Part shown: in pieces, positions 48,081-58,245 of the stretch
Numbering within the stretch: the first letter of the stretch is position 1
Layout: every line of letters starts with the position of its first letter
NCBI RefSeq assembly: GCF_036172515.1
Contig: NZ_JAXKVW010000003.1
Span: 45,001-109,000 of the forward strand
Length of the DNA stretch: 64,000 nucleotides
From: Flexistipes sp.
GTDB taxonomy: Bacteria > Chrysiogenota > Deferribacteres > Deferribacterales > Flexistipitaceae
Reading direction: 5' to 3'
The notes under the pieces: generated by a model
Databases searched by the model: none
What the model was told of the DNA's origin: nothing
What the model saw: only the letters and a program-made list of their open reading frames with translations
Position numbers and translations under genes: made by a program

Positions 48081-48130
48081 TTGGCAACAGCCTGAAAGGC
48101 TGGTAAATTTATCGGTCTTTGACCGATGCT
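48081..48130 (+). repeat. Family B hairpin core, short copy
   Basis: CAGCCT/AGGCTG (48088-48102) and ATCGGTC/GACCGAT (48111-48127) are perfect stems separated by GGTAAATTT and followed by GCTAG. The arrangement equals the core at 15906-15970, but the stem sequences are different. Confidence 0.6.
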
Positions 48131-48167
48131 AGTGAAACACATCAATTTAAATAAAGAGGTGTTAAAG

Positions 48168-48398
48168 ATGAAAGAAGGCATTCACCCGGAATATAAAGAT
48201 TCTGTAATTAAATGTGCCTGCGGGAATGAAATTCATACCAAGTCAACAGCCGGAGATACTTCTGTTGCAATTTGCTCCGCCTGCCACCCTTTCTTTACAG
48301 GCAGACAGAAGTTTGTTGATACAGCCGGGCGTGTGGAAAAATTTATGAAAAAATACGGCGAGTACGGCAAGAAAAACGAAAAGAAAAAAAGTAAGTAA
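48168..48398 (+). CDS. rpmE: 50S ribosomal protein L31, zinc-binding type
   Basis: A 76-residue L31. It begins [19 protein letters not shown] and has [20 protein letters not shown]. Cysteines at 16, 18, 36 and 39 fit the C+ zinc form. The ATG at 48168 follows AGAGGTG by 6 nt. A longer reading from 48126 would translate repeat DNA. The C-terminal tail is lysine-rich. Confidence 0.95.
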   Translation: MKEGIHPEYKDSVIKCACGNEIHTKSTAGDTSVAICSACHPFFTGRQKFVDTAGRVEKFMKKYGEYGKKNEKKKSK

Positions 48399-48413
48399 CC
48401 TGGCGGTGTGATT

Positions 48414-49148
48414 TTGAAAGGTAAAGCTGTTAAACCTGTAGTGGAACTGCTTTCTCATGCACCCGAACCGGAAAAAACAGTGGCTTTAGCCGCTAAACTT
48501 TGTTATTCCTCTTCGGATATTGAAGGCTTACGGGAAAAGATTCAGGCAAAAGATCAGGGTGATTTTGTTAACAAGATTATGGGGCTCGGTCATTTTTCCG
48601 TGTTAGAGCATGTAAGTTTTACCTTCGGCGTGGAAGGTGTCTCAAGAGCGCTCACACATCAGCTTGTAAGACACAGAGTTGCAAGTTATTCACAGAAGTC
48701 GCAGAGGTATGTATCCGAAACGGAAGGGTTCGACTTTATTTTGCCTGAAAGTATAAAAGAGGATTCCGGCTGTGCTGAACGTTTCCACAATCTGATGTCG
48801 GAAATATCCGATTTTTACGGTGAAATGATAAATAAGGGAATCAAAGCTGAAGATGCCCGTTATGTTCTTCCCAATGCATGTGAGACAAAGATAATCATTA
48901 CAATGAATGCCAGAGAACTGCTTCACTTCTTTTCTTTAAGATGCTGTGAGCGGGCTCAGTGGGAAATCAGGCAGATGGCAGATCTGATGCTTCAGAAATG
49001 TTATGAAACCGCTCCTCTGATATTCAAAAATTCGGGTCCCGGATGTCTCAGCGGCCCCTGCCCCGAAGGTGAGTTTGCCTGCGGTAAAATTTCTGCAGTC
49101 AGACAGAAGTACAGTGAGATGCTGGACAAATACGATAGGTTGAACTGA
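48414..49148 (+). CDS. thyX: FAD-dependent thymidylate synthase ThyX
   Basis: About 244 residues. ThyX makes dTMP from dUMP using FAD and methylene-THF. The ThyX motif appears as RHRVASYSQKSQRY, preceded by GHFSVLEHVSFTF. NARELLHFFSLRCCERAQWEIR carries substrate-binding residues. The start is TTG at 48414 with GGCGGTG 5 nt before it. A GTG two codons earlier lacks a ribosome-binding site. It lies 9-15 nt after rpmE. Confidence 0.94.
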   Translation: MKGKAVKPVVELLSHAPEPEKTVALAAKLCYSSSDIEGLREKIQAKDQGDFVNKIMGLGHFSVLEHVSFTFGVEGVSRALTHQLVRHRVASYSQKSQRYVSETEGFDFILPESIKEDSGCAERFHNLMSEISDFYGEMINKGIKAEDARYVLPNACETKIIITMNARELLHFFSLRCCERAQWEIRQMADLMLQKCYETAPLIFKNSGPGCLSGPCPEGEFACGKISAVRQKYSEMLDKYDRLN

Positions 49149-49334
49149 ATGCAATCTGCCCTTATCATAATATTACACAGTTAAACAGAACTTCCGTCGC
49201 ATAAAATCTAACTTTTCATATAGACGTTAAAATAAATAAATTTAAGATTATTGTGTACTATTTTGGCAAAATGACTATATTAACAGATTAATTTACGAAA
49301 TGTATTAAAAAAAGCTTAAAGTGTCAGGTGAAAA

Positions 49335-50243
49335 ATGAAAAATAAAGAATATAGTGATGTAGGTGGTCAGGCGGTCATAGAGGGTGTTATGATGAGAGCA
49401 CCCGAAAAGTTTGTTATTGCTGTACGCAATCCTGAAAACCAGATTGTTGTTCAGAAGAAGAATGTTACCATTGACAATAAAGGTATCTTCAAAAAACCTT
49501 TTATCAGAGGTCTTGTGGCGTTGTATAATGCCCTTATTCTGGGAGTGCAGGCTCTTAATTTCAGCGCTTACCATGCTATGGGAGAGGGCGAGGAAAAAAT
49601 GACTAAAAAGGAAATTTTTCTCAGTATGTTCCTCGGGCTGGGATTGGGTATTGTACTCTTTATATTTCTCCCTCTTTTGATAACAGATCTCCTTAAACAT
49701 GTTTTACCCATAGTTAAGCAGTCATTCCTGGCATTTAATGCTGTGGACGGGGTAATCAGGGTGATATTTTTTCTGATTTATATTTATATAATTTCTTTTT
49801 TTAAAGATATAAAAAGAGTGTTTGAATATCATGGTGCCGAACATAAGTCGATTTTTACTTATGAGGCCGGTGAAGAGCTGACAGTGGAAAATGCACGTAG
49901 TAAAAGCAGATTTCACCCGAGATGCGGTACAAGTTTTCTGCTTATTGTTATGATAGTAAGTATTTTTGTTTTCAGCGTCATTCCGAAAGATTCCCATTTT
50001 GTAATTAAGTTTGCATCCAGACTTGTTTTTATCCCTGTTATAGCCGGGATTTCATATGAAATACTGAAATTCAGCAGCAGAAATCAATCGGGTAAACTTA
50101 TTCAGCTGCTTATTGTTCCCGGTTTGTGGCTGCAGAAAATTACCACCAAAGAGCCCGATGACAAACAGCTTGAAGTTGCTTTGTTGTCTCTGCGGGAAGC
50201 TTTAGGAGAGAATGTGGAAGAGGAAGGCGTAGTTTATGTATGA
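49335..50243 (+). CDS. DUF1385 membrane protein
   Basis: A 302-residue protein with the family signature VGGQAVIEGVMMRAP at residues 9-23, EYHGAEHKSIFTYEAGEELT and HPRCGTSFLLIVMIVSIFVFS, and four or five hydrophobic segments. DUF1385 genes often sit beside prfA and prmC, as here, but the function is unknown; relatives are annotated YqhQ. AGGTG lies 7 nt upstream of the ATG. It overlaps prfA by 8 nt. Confidence 0.9.
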   Translation: MKNKEYSDVGGQAVIEGVMMRAPEKFVIAVRNPENQIVVQKKNVTIDNKGIFKKPFIRGLVALYNALILGVQALNFSAYHAMGEGEEKMTKKEIFLSMFLGLGLGIVLFIFLPLLITDLLKHVLPIVKQSFLAFNAVDGVIRVIFFLIYIYIISFFKDIKRVFEYHGAEHKSIFTYEAGEELTVENARSKSRFHPRCGTSFLLIVMIVSIFVFSVIPKDSHFVIKFASRLVFIPVIAGISYEILKFSSRNQSGKLIQLLIVPGLWLQKITTKEPDDKQLEVALLSLREALGENVEEEGVVYV

Positions 50244-51306
50244 AAAACTGGCTGAAGTGAAAGAAAAATATGACATGCTAACAGAAAAAATGACCGATCC
50301 GGATGTCATAGCCGATCAGAATCTTTTCCAGAAATACGCCAGGGAACTTTCCGAACTAAAACCTATTGTGGAAAAATATGATGAGTACACAACGGCTCTT
50401 GGACTGGTTGAAGAAGCTGAAGAAATACTTGCGAAATCAAGCGATTCCGAATTGAAAGAAATTGCGGAAGCCGAGAAGAAAGAGAATGAAGATAAACTGT
50501 GTGAGCTCGAACACGATATAAAGAGACTCCTGGTGCCCAAAGATCCCTTTGATGAGAAGAATATTTATCTTGAAATACGAGCCGGGACGGGCGGAGATGA
50601 AGCAACGCTCTTTGTGGCTGATTTGTTGAGAATGTATACAAGGTATGCCGAAAGAAAAGGTTTTAAAACGGAGATTGTAGAAGCCAACGAGACCGGAGTG
50701 GGCGGATACAAGGAAGTTGTGTTACTGATTAAAGGCAGGGGAGCTTACAGTCATTTGAAGTTTGAAGCCGGCGGACACAGAGTGCAGCGAATTCCGGAAA
50801 CCGAATCCGGCGGAAGGATACATACTTCCGCGTGTACTGTTGCAGTTCTCCCGGAAGCCGAAGATGTGGAGCTGCAGATAGACCAGAATGATTTGAGGAT
50901 AGATGTTTTCAGGGCGAGCGGTGCAGGCGGACAGCATGTGAATACAACCGATTCGGCGGTAAGGATAACTCATGAGCCCACCGGTATTGTGGTTTCCTGC
51001 CAGGATGAAAGAAGCCAGACAAAGAACAAAGACAAGGCAATGAAGCTTCTCAAAGCAAAACTTCTCAACATGGAGATTAGAAAGCAGGAAGAGGAAATTG
51101 CCGAAAGCAGGAAACTGCAAGTTGGCTCAGGTGACAGAAGCGAAAGAATCAGGACATACAACTTCCCTCAGAACCGCGTAACCGATCACAGAATTAATTA
51201 TACAAGCCACAGTTTGGATAAATTCCTGGAAGGGGAGATAGACGAACTGCTGGAAGCTCTCTGGACATATGATGAAACGGAAAGATTGAAAGAAGCCGGT
51301 TTATAA
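50236..51306 (+). CDS. prfA: Peptide chain release factor 1
   Basis: A 356-residue RF1 for UAA/UAG stop codons. The peptidyl-hydrolase GGQ motif is at 231-233 (GAGGQHVNTTDSAV), and the codon-recognition region lies near RIHTSACTVAVLPE. RF1 does not read UGA. The gene follows DUF1385 and precedes prmC, whose product methylates the GGQ glutamine. Confidence 0.97.
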   Translation: MYEKLAEVKEKYDMLTEKMTDPDVIADQNLFQKYARELSELKPIVEKYDEYTTALGLVEEAEEILAKSSDSELKEIAEAEKKENEDKLCELEHDIKRLLVPKDPFDEKNIYLEIRAGTGGDEATLFVADLLRMYTRYAERKGFKTEIVEANETGVGGYKEVVLLIKGRGAYSHLKFEAGGHRVQRIPETESGGRIHTSACTVAVLPEAEDVELQIDQNDLRIDVFRASGAGGQHVNTTDSAVRITHEPTGIVVSCQDERSQTKNKDKAMKLLKAKLLNMEIRKQEEEIAESRKLQVGSGDRSERIRTYNFPQNRVTDHRINYTSHSLDKFLEGEIDELLEALWTYDETERLKEAGL

Positions 51307-51313
51307 ATGTTTT

Positions 51314-52144
51314 ATGATTTCAAACTCCTGGAAAGAAAAAAATATTTCCGAAATAATTTCTTCTCTATGTAAACACTACAATCTATCCAAAAGTGATGCC
51401 GGTGATTTGGCATCTTATGTTACAGGTATTCCTTACAAGAAATTAGCACTTTTTTCCCATACAAAATTTATCCCGATTTTAGATTTTGACGATATTATCC
51501 GAAAACTGGATAAAGGAATTCCTCCAGCCTATATAACAAACCGCAGGGAGTTTTACGGCAGAGAATTTAATGTCGATGAAAGTGTTTTGATTCCCCGCAT
51601 TGAAACGGAAATTTTGGTGGATACTGTATTAAAATATGTGAAGAATGAAAATGGTCTGATACTTGACTTGGGGACGGGCTCAGGGTGCATACTGCTTACC
51701 CTGCTTAAAGAACTTAAACATTTTAAAGGACTCGGGGTGGACAAAAACTATCATGCCCTGAATGTTGCCAAAAAGAACGCCCTTAAGTACGATCCGGATG
51801 AAAGATCATTTTTTGTTTGTGCCGATATGCTTGATTCCGATATGTTTCATAAAACACGTTTTGATATTATTATCTGCAACCCCCCCTATGTTTCAGAAAC
51901 GGATAAATATGAAAAATCAATCCTTTTTGAACCTAAAGAGGCTCTGTTTGCTCCGGATAACGGTCTGTTTTTTTATAAAAAGCTATTGTCTAAGCTGAAT
52001 AAATTATGTAAAAAGGATGCAATTGTTTTTTATGAAATAGGAAATACCCATAAAAAGGATCTTGAATTAATATACAAGAATGAAAAAATCGAATTTATTA
52101 AAGATCTGGCCGGGCATGACAGGATAATGATGTGGAAAAACTGA
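51314..52144 (+). CDS. prmC: Release factor glutamine methyltransferase PrmC
   Basis: A 276-residue SAM-dependent N5-glutamine methyltransferase acting on RF1 and RF2. It has an N-terminal helical domain (1-80), ILDLGTGSGCILLTLLKEL (near 115-133) for SAM, and the catalytic NPPY at 189-192. It lies 7 nt after prfA and overlaps murA by 13 nt. The Shine-Dalgarno is weak, so it probably relies on coupling. Confidence 0.94.
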   Translation: MISNSWKEKNISEIISSLCKHYNLSKSDAGDLASYVTGIPYKKLALFSHTKFIPILDFDDIIRKLDKGIPPAYITNRREFYGREFNVDESVLIPRIETEILVDTVLKYVKNENGLILDLGTGSGCILLTLLKELKHFKGLGVDKNYHALNVAKKNALKYDPDERSFFVCADMLDSDMFHKTRFDIIICNPPYVSETDKYEKSILFEPKEALFAPDNGLFFYKKLLSKLNKLCKKDAIVFYEIGNTHKKDLELIYKNEKIEFIKDLAGHDRIMMWKN

Positions 52145-53391
52145 TAGTTAAAGGTGGCAATAAGATAAACGGAAGTGTGAAGGTCAGCGGTGCTAAAAAT
52201 GCTGCTCTTCCAATCCTTTGTGCAACAATTTTAGCCGAAGGGGAATATTATCTGAGCAATATCCCTAAATTGAGGGATATAAGTACAATGCTTGGTATGC
52301 TTGATGTGCTTGGGATAACCTCTCGTCAGGTGCAGAATGATGTCACTGTACTTAATGTTGAAAACAGAGATTTTTATACAGCTCCTTATGAGCTGGTAAA
52401 ACTGATGCGGGCTGGAGTGCTTATGCTGGGACCGCTTCTGGCAAAACGTAAAAAAGCCAGAATATCCCTTCCCGGCGGTTGTGCTATAGGGGAGCGTCCG
52501 GTTGATCTTCATATAAAAGCACTGACCCAGATGGGGGCAGATGTTGAGATTAAGCACGGCTATATTGAGGCGGAATGTGACGGACTTAAAGGTGCCGATA
52601 TAAATTTTGATATTGTGACTGTAACAGGTACTGAAAATATTATAATGGCAGCTACTCTCGCTGAAGGGGTTACAGTAATTAAAAATGCTGCCAGGGAACC
52701 TGAAGTCATTGATTTGATAAATTTCCTTAATAAAATGGGTGCTGATATAAAAGGGGCAGGTTCTTCGACAATCACTGTCAGAGGTGTTAAAGTATTAAAG
52801 CCTTGCAGTTATTCTGTCATGACCGACAGGATAGAAGCCGGTACTTTTCTCTGCGCTCTTGCAGCAGTAGGCGGAGAATTGACTTTGAAAAATGCGCCGG
52901 TGAAACATATGGGTGTAATGCTGGATAAGTTGAAAGAGATTGGTCTCAATATCGATATAAAAGAGGACTGTATAAGAGCTTCGGCAAATGAGAGACCCTC
53001 TTCAGCAGATGTGAGTACTCAGCCTTATCCCGGATTTCCCACTGATATGCAGGCTCAATTTATGGCATGTATGACAGTGGCGTCGGGTATATCGGTTATT
53101 ACGGAGAATATTTTTGAAAACCGGTTTATGCATGTTGCGGAGATGAAGCGCATGGGCGCAGATATTACACTTAAAAACAGATCTGCTGTTGTGAAAGGTG
53201 TTGACAAGCTTACAGGTGCTCATGTTATGGCATCTGACCTGCGGGCAAGTGCCGGTCTGTTTATCGCTGCGATGCTTGCTGAAGGGGAAAGCCATATACA
53301 CAGGGTTTATCATCTGGACCGGGGTTATGATGGTTTTGATAGAAAGATGGCAGAGCTCGGAATCAGTGTGAAGAGGGTGGCTGATGAATGA
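52132..53391 (+). CDS. murA: UDP-N-acetylglucosamine 1-carboxyvinyltransferase MurA
   Basis: A 419-residue enzyme for the first committed step of peptidoglycan synthesis, transferring enolpyruvate to UDP-GlcNAc. Lys22 is in SGAKNAALP. The reactive cysteine, target of fosfomycin in other species, is Cys117 in GGCAIGERPVDLH. YPGFPTDMQAQFMA and DLRASAGLFIAAMLAEG complete the two-domain fold. The GTG start lies inside prmC. It overlaps hisG by 8 nt. Confidence 0.97.
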   Translation: MEKLIVKGGNKINGSVKVSGAKNAALPILCATILAEGEYYLSNIPKLRDISTMLGMLDVLGITSRQVQNDVTVLNVENRDFYTAPYELVKLMRAGVLMLGPLLAKRKKARISLPGGCAIGERPVDLHIKALTQMGADVEIKHGYIEAECDGLKGADINFDIVTVTGTENIIMAATLAEGVTVIKNAAREPEVIDLINFLNKMGADIKGAGSSTITVRGVKVLKPCSYSVMTDRIEAGTFLCALAAVGGELTLKNAPVKHMGVMLDKLKEIGLNIDIKEDCIRASANERPSSADVSTQPYPGFPTDMQAQFMACMTVASGISVITENIFENRFMHVAEMKRMGADITLKNRSAVVKGVDKLTGAHVMASDLRASAGLFIAAMLAEGESHIHRVYHLDRGYDGFDRKMAELGISVKRVADE

Positions 53392-54007
53392 TTATTTAAC
53401 AATAGCACTGCCTAAGGGGCGGTTAGCTGAAGAGACGGTGAACCTTTTGGACAGCCGCCGTATCATAAACAAAGAAAGTATAAACTTCAAATCCCGTAAA
53501 CTGATTTTTGAGGACACAAAAGGGAAAGTTCGTTTTCTGATGATAAGAAATATGGATGTGCCCACCTATGTGGAGCACGGCGCATGCGATTTGGGTGTTG
53601 TGGGAAAGGATATCCTTCTGGAGTTAAATCCTGAGCTATACGAGTTCAAGGATCTCGGTTTTGGATACTGCAGGCTGTGTGTCGCTGCCAAAAGAGGCGG
53701 CAGTAATTCATACGCCCACGATATGCGTGTGGCAACCAAATTTGTAAATATTACTAAAGATTTTTTTGCTTCCAGGGGAGTGCTTGTGGAAACAGTGAAA
53801 TTATACGGATCGATTGAAATTGCTCCCCTGCTTGGTTTGTCGGATTTTATTGTGGACCTTGTTTCCACCGGTGAAACGCTTAAGAAAAACGGTCTCGAGG
53901 AAGTTGAAACAATTCTTGAATCAACGGCGCGTCTTGTGGCAAACAAGAATTTATCCAAGAGCAAATCTGAAAGGATAAAAAATATAATAAATGTATTGGA
54001 TGAGTGA
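53384..54007 (+). CDS. hisG: ATP phosphoribosyltransferase, short form HisG
   Basis: A 207-residue catalytic subunit for the first step of histidine synthesis. LTIALPKGRLAEETVNLL, VEHGACDLGVVGKDIL and LSDFIVDLVSTGETLKKNGL are the family blocks. The C-terminal regulatory domain of the long form is absent, so a HisZ partner is expected elsewhere in the genome. It sits alone between murA and bamA, away from other his genes. Confidence 0.95.
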   Translation: MNDYLTIALPKGRLAEETVNLLDSRRIINKESINFKSRKLIFEDTKGKVRFLMIRNMDVPTYVEHGACDLGVVGKDILLELNPELYEFKDLGFGYCRLCVAAKRGGSNSYAHDMRVATKFVNITKDFFASRGVLVETVKLYGSIEIAPLLGLSDFIVDLVSTGETLKKNGLEEVETILESTARLVANKNLSKSKSERIKNIINVLDE

Positions 54008-54011
54008 TTTT

Positions 54012-56246
54012 ATGAGACTTTATTTGAAGATTGTTTTAATAGTTCTGGCTGCAGCTTTTACGGTTAATGCTGCCACCATTGATAAGGTTGTGGTGAAAGG
54101 CAATAAAAGAGTCCCTGATGAGAAGGTTCTTGAAAAGGCTGTGCAGGTGGGCTCTGAGTTTGATCTGGCTGAAATCGATAAATCAATCGGACGTTTGTAT
54201 AAGACGGGTCTTTTTGTTAACATAAAGGTTGATCTGAAGGTTACCGAAAAGGTGATTGTAACATATATTGTAGAGGAAAAGCCGTTTATTAATGATATCT
54301 ATTTTGAAGGGAATGAGGAAATCGACAGGGGAGCCCTGCTGGAAAAATTATCTATTTCAGAAGGTGATGTTTTTGAGAAACCTGCTATTGAAAATGCAGT
54401 AAAAACGATAATAGCTGAATATCAGGACAGAAATTATTATAATGTTGATGTGAATTTTTCTATAGAGCAGAGACCTGACAATACTGTTGATATTATATTT
54501 ACTATTAATGAAAGGAAAGAAGCAAAGGTCGAGGAGATAAAATTTTACGGTAATGACAATATCTCTGATGATAAGTTGGAAGATATTATTCAGACAAGTG
54601 AAAAGGGGTTCTTTTCATGGTTCACGGGCAGCGGTAAGCTGAAATCACAGCAGCTGGATCTTGACAGACAGCGGATAAGGGCCACTTATCTTAATAACGG
54701 ATATATTCAGGCTAAAGTGGGAAAACCTGAAGTTATATATAATGAGGATAAAACGGAAATTACCCTTGTTTTTCGAATCCAGGAAGGCAAACAGTATCAT
54801 ATAGGTGAAATCCGCTTTGAAGGAAATGAGCATCGGACAGATGAATATTTGGGAAAAGTCATTACCCTTAAAGAGGGGGATCTTTTTAAAAGTGAGAAGT
54901 TTCAGAAAGATATCGAGTCTTTAACAAAGGCGTTTACCAAGATTGGATACGCTTATTCTAATGTTAATCCGTCAACTTCTGTTAATGAAAGTACCAGAAA
55001 GGTTAATATAACCTATAAAATTACGGAAAATAACCTGTATTATATTAATAAAATAAAAATAACCGGCAATACAAAAACCCGGGACAGGGTTATCAGAAGG
55101 CAGTTTGATATCGTTGAAAAAGACAAGTATGACAGTTTGGAAATTCAACAGTCCAAAAAACAAATTGAATATCTAAACTATTTTGAACAGGTGAAGCTGG
55201 TGGAAGAGAGAATTGACAATAACAGTATAAATTTAAATTTGTCTGTTAATGAAAAACCCACAGGTATGTTTACCATAGGTGCAGGATATTCAACTCTGGA
55301 CGGTGCTGTGGGAATGATACAGGTTTCACAGAAAAATCTGCTGGGATATGGCTATGATTTGAGCCTGAAATCAGAGTTCTCCTCAAAGAGAACAGACTAT
55401 ACATTAAGTTTTACTAATCAGTGGCTTTTTGACAGGCCTATCTCATTCGGGTTTGACTTGTATAAATTCAGACGGAGTTATTACGAATATACAAAAGATT
55501 CTACAGGCGGTGCATTAAGAATAGGGCATCCCATTATTAAAAGAAAACTTAATATGTATTACCGTTTTGCCTATGAGAAAGTTGATATAACTTCTATTGA
55601 TGATGACGCTTCACAGTATATCAAGGATCAAGAAGGCATAACAACCACCGTAAGTTTTACTCCGAAGCTTGTATGGAATACATTAAACCATCCTGTTGAT
55701 CCCACACGAGGAAACAAGTCAAGTTTGTTTGTAAAATATGCGGATACGTTTCTGGGCGGAGACAGTAATTTTTACAAAGCCGGTATTGAATCAAGTCAGT
55801 ATGTGCCCCTCTGGTGGAAGTTTGTTGGTATGCTGCACGGTGAGGCAGGATATATGGAGTCACTGGATGATAAAAAACTTCCCATAGATGAGCGGTACAG
55901 ATTAGGCGGAATGCAAAGCGTCAGAGGATTTGATTACGGAGATATTTCCCCGGTTGATGAAAACGGCTATGAGTATGGTGGAAACAAATTCCTGCTTTTC
56001 AATGCAGAGCTAATTTTTCCTCTTTCCGAAGCGGCTAACCTGAAAGGTGTACTTTTTTACGATACCGGTCAGGTATATGACAATGATGAAAGTTATTTTG
56101 AAAAAGATATGAGAAGTTCAGTGGGATTTGGTTTCCGCTGGTTCAGCCCTATAGGCCCTCTTAGGTTAGAATATGGCTACAAACTGGATAAGAAAAAGGA
56201 TGAAGAGCAAGCCCAGTGGGATTTTTCAATAGGCGGGACGTTTTAA
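54012..56246 (+). CDS. bamA: Outer membrane protein assembly factor BamA
   Basis: 744 residues. A signal peptide MRLYLKIVLIVLAAAFTVNA is cleaved before ATIDK. Five POTRA repeats fill about 22-400, each with patterns like VVKGNKRVPDE and IRFEGNEHRTDEYL. The C-terminal 16-strand barrel has RLGGMQSVRGFDYG (the RGF loop) and ends in F. It folds and inserts outer membrane proteins. The ATG at 54012 starts the signal peptide; upstream in-frame ATGs overlap hisG. Confidence 0.95.
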   Translation: MRLYLKIVLIVLAAAFTVNAATIDKVVVKGNKRVPDEKVLEKAVQVGSEFDLAEIDKSIGRLYKTGLFVNIKVDLKVTEKVIVTYIVEEKPFINDIYFEGNEEIDRGALLEKLSISEGDVFEKPAIENAVKTIIAEYQDRNYYNVDVNFSIEQRPDNTVDIIFTINERKEAKVEEIKFYGNDNISDDKLEDIIQTSEKGFFSWFTGSGKLKSQQLDLDRQRIRATYLNNGYIQAKVGKPEVIYNEDKTEITLVFRIQEGKQYHIGEIRFEGNEHRTDEYLGKVITLKEGDLFKSEKFQKDIESLTKAFTKIGYAYSNVNPSTSVNESTRKVNITYKITENNLYYINKIKITGNTKTRDRVIRRQFDIVEKDKYDSLEIQQSKKQIEYLNYFEQVKLVEERIDNNSINLNLSVNEKPTGMFTIGAGYSTLDGAVGMIQVSQKNLLGYGYDLSLKSEFSSKRTDYTLSFTNQWLFDRPISFGFDLYKFRRSYYEYTKDSTGGALRIGHPIIKRKLNMYYRFAYEKVDITSIDDDASQYIKDQEGITTTVSFTPKLVWNTLNHPVDPTRGNKSSLFVKYADTFLGGDSNFYKAGIESSQYVPLWWKFVGMLHGEAGYMESLDDKKLPIDERYRLGGMQSVRGFDYGDISPVDENGYEYGGNKFLLFNAELIFPLSEAANLKGVLFYDTGQVYDNDESYFEKDMRSSVGFGFRWFSPIGPLRLEYGYKLDKKKDEEQAQWDFSIGGTF

Positions 56247-56273
56247 AAAATTAATATAAATCAGGAGGTAATT

Positions 56274-56798
56274 GTGAGGAAAATAGCAGTAATCAGTTTC
56301 ATGTTTATTTTTGTGTTGTCATCAATGGCTTTTGCTGAACTCAAAGTGGGTGTTGTGGACATGCAGAAAGCTCTGGATGAGTGTGATGCAGGTAAGGCAG
56401 CAGCTAAGAAAATAGAGCAAGAGTACAAAGAGATGCAGGAAAAGATTCAGAAAAAAAGAGAAGAGCTGCAAAATATGCAGACAGAGCTCAACAGTCAAAG
56501 CGGTGTACTTTCCGAGCAGGCAAAACAAAACAAAATGGCAGAGTATCAGGATAAACTGAAGGATTTAAAAAGAATGATAGAGGATTCAAATGCAGAATTG
56601 CAGAGGCAGGAAAGGTCATATGTTAACAGGATTGCCGAAGATTTGACACAGGTTGTCAGAGAGCTCGGTAAAGAGCTTAAATATGATATAATTATGGAAA
56701 AGCAGGAAGCCGGTATTATTCATAACTCGGAAACGGTGGACATTACTCCTATTGTGATTGAAAGATATAATAATGAATGGAATGCGGAAAACAATTAA
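56274..56798 (+). CDS. skp: Periplasmic chaperone Skp/OmpH
   Basis: A 174-residue protein with a signal peptide cleaved after AFA (residue 21), then [22 protein letters not shown] and a long coiled coil (about 45-120, rich in Glu, Lys and Gln). These are the tentacles that hold unfolded outer membrane proteins on their way to BamA. The GTG start follows AGGAGG. Its place between bamA and lpxD is the standard order. Confidence 0.93.
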   Translation: MRKIAVISFMFIFVLSSMAFAELKVGVVDMQKALDECDAGKAAAKKIEQEYKEMQEKIQKKREELQNMQTELNSQSGVLSEQAKQNKMAEYQDKLKDLKRMIEDSNAELQRQERSYVNRIAEDLTQVVRELGKELKYDIIMEKQEAGIIHNSETVDITPIVIERYNNEWNAENN

Positions 56799-56800
56799 TC

Positions 56801-57814
56801 ATGAAGCTTAGTTTTATTGCCGAAAAAATCGGTGCCAGGCTTTCAGGTGAAGATGCAGAAGTCGGGAATATCTCCGATATTAACGAAACAGCTGATAATT
56901 CGCTTGTACTCCTGACTGACATAAAAATGCTTGAGATGTATGACACTGAAAACGTTTCCGCTTTTGTGGTGCCTGCAAAACTGTTTGATAAATATAGTAA
57001 TCTTTTTCATAAGTCTGCAATTGTTGTGGATGATTATAAGTATGCTTTAAAATGCATTATCGATATTTTTTATCCGGATGATCAGCAGGCCGGGTTTATT
57101 TCAGAGTCCGCTTATGTGGAAAAAGATGCTGTAATTGCGGGAGATGCCTGTATTGGAGATAATGTCAGTATTGGTGCCTCAAGTAAAATCGGCAGATGCT
57201 GCAAAATTAAGTCCGGCGCAGTAATAGGAAATAATGTTTCAGTTGGTGATAACTGTACAATTTACCCCAATGTAACAATATATGACAACTGTATTATAGG
57301 TAACAATGTGATTATTCATGCAGGAACGGTTGTCGGTTCAGATGGTTTCGGATTTGTAAATACGAAACAGGGACATCTGAAAATCAAACATATTGGGCGT
57401 GTTGTTATAGAGGATAATGTAGAAATAGGTTCCAACTGCTCAGTGGATAAAGGTACACTATCTTCCACTGTTATCGGGGAGGGGACGAAAATTGACAACC
57501 TTGTCCAGGTTGGACATAATGTAAAAATCGGTAAGCATTGTATAATTGTTGCACAGGCTGGTATTGCTGGCAGCAGCCGTATAGGAGACTTTGTTGTTCT
57601 GGGTGGACAGACTGCAGTGGCCGACCATGTTAATATCCCGGATGGAACTATGATTGGTTCCAAATCCGGGGTGGCATCTGATATAGAAAAGAAAGGTATA
57701 TATTCAGGCATCCCTGTTGTGGACCACAAACTTTGGCGGAGAAATGTAACCGCTTTCAAAGATTTATATAAAGTTGTCAGGTATATGAAGAAAAAAGAGG
57801 AAGAGGAAAAATGA
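56801..57814 (+). CDS. lpxD: UDP-3-O-acylglucosamine N-acyltransferase LpxD
   Basis: A 337-residue enzyme for the third step of lipid A synthesis. The N-terminal uridine-binding domain (1-100) is followed by a left-handed beta helix of hexapeptide repeats ([18 protein letters not shown] onward) and a C-terminal helix. [16 protein letters not shown] holds the catalytic His. The ATG at 56801 is 2 nt after skp; an ATG inside skp would add eight non-family residues. Confidence 0.95.
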   Translation: MKLSFIAEKIGARLSGEDAEVGNISDINETADNSLVLLTDIKMLEMYDTENVSAFVVPAKLFDKYSNLFHKSAIVVDDYKYALKCIIDIFYPDDQQAGFISESAYVEKDAVIAGDACIGDNVSIGASSKIGRCCKIKSGAVIGNNVSVGDNCTIYPNVTIYDNCIIGNNVIIHAGTVVGSDGFGFVNTKQGHLKIKHIGRVVIEDNVEIGSNCSVDKGTLSSTVIGEGTKIDNLVQVGHNVKIGKHCIIVAQAGIAGSSRIGDFVVLGGQTAVADHVNIPDGTMIGSKSGVASDIEKKGIYSGIPVVDHKLWRRNVTAFKDLYKVVRYMKKKEEEEK

Positions 57815-58245
57815 ACATTAAAGATATTTTATCCAGACTGCCTCACAGGTATCCTTTTCTGCTTGTGGACAGGGTGTTGGAAGCAGATGAAGATAAGATC
57901 AAAGCTTTGAAAAATGTAACATTTAATGAGCAGTTTTTTCAAGGTCATTTTCCGGATAATCCCGTGATGCCGGGTGTTCTTATTGTTGAGGCACTTGCCC
58001 AGACGGGTGGGCTTATGGCCTTTAACAGGATAGATGAAGATAACGTGAACAATTATCTTGTTTATTTTATGGCTATAGAAAATGTAAAATTCAGAAAACC
58101 TGTTGTTCCCGGTGATAACTTGATATTGGATGCGGAGCTGCTTAAACGTAAAAGAAATATCTGGCGTATGAAAGGGGTTGCTTCTGTAAAAGGAGAAACT
58201 GTTTGCGAAGCTGAGTTTATGGCCATGATCAGGGAGAAAGAATGA
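57811..58245 (+). CDS. fabZ: 3-hydroxyacyl-ACP dehydratase FabZ
   Basis: A 144-residue hot-dog-fold dehydratase of fatty acid synthesis. [11 protein letters not shown] is near the start. The catalytic pair is His46 in [11 protein letters not shown] and Glu60 in [10 protein letters not shown]. It overlaps lpxD and lpxA by 4 nt on each side, so lipid A and fatty acid synthesis are coupled. Confidence 0.96.
   Translation: MNIKDILSRLPHRYPFLLVDRVLEADEDKIKALKNVTFNEQFFQGHFPDNPVMPGVLIVEALAQTGGLMAFNRIDEDNVNNYLVYFMAIENVKFRKPVVPGDNLILDAELLKRKRNIWRMKGVASVKGETVCEAEFMAMIREKE

Larger units (their letters stand above)
47756..48167. other. Repeat-filled intergenic region before rpmE
   Basis: About 410 nt without a gene. 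It holds a family A composite repeat (47825-48030) and the core hairpins of family B (48081-48130). No clear promoter for rpmE was picked out. Confidence 0.6.

Noticed and set aside
48126-48167. N-terminal extension of L31
   Set aside because: It would translate the end of a family B repeat. The ATG at 48168 has a proper ribosome-binding site and matches L31.
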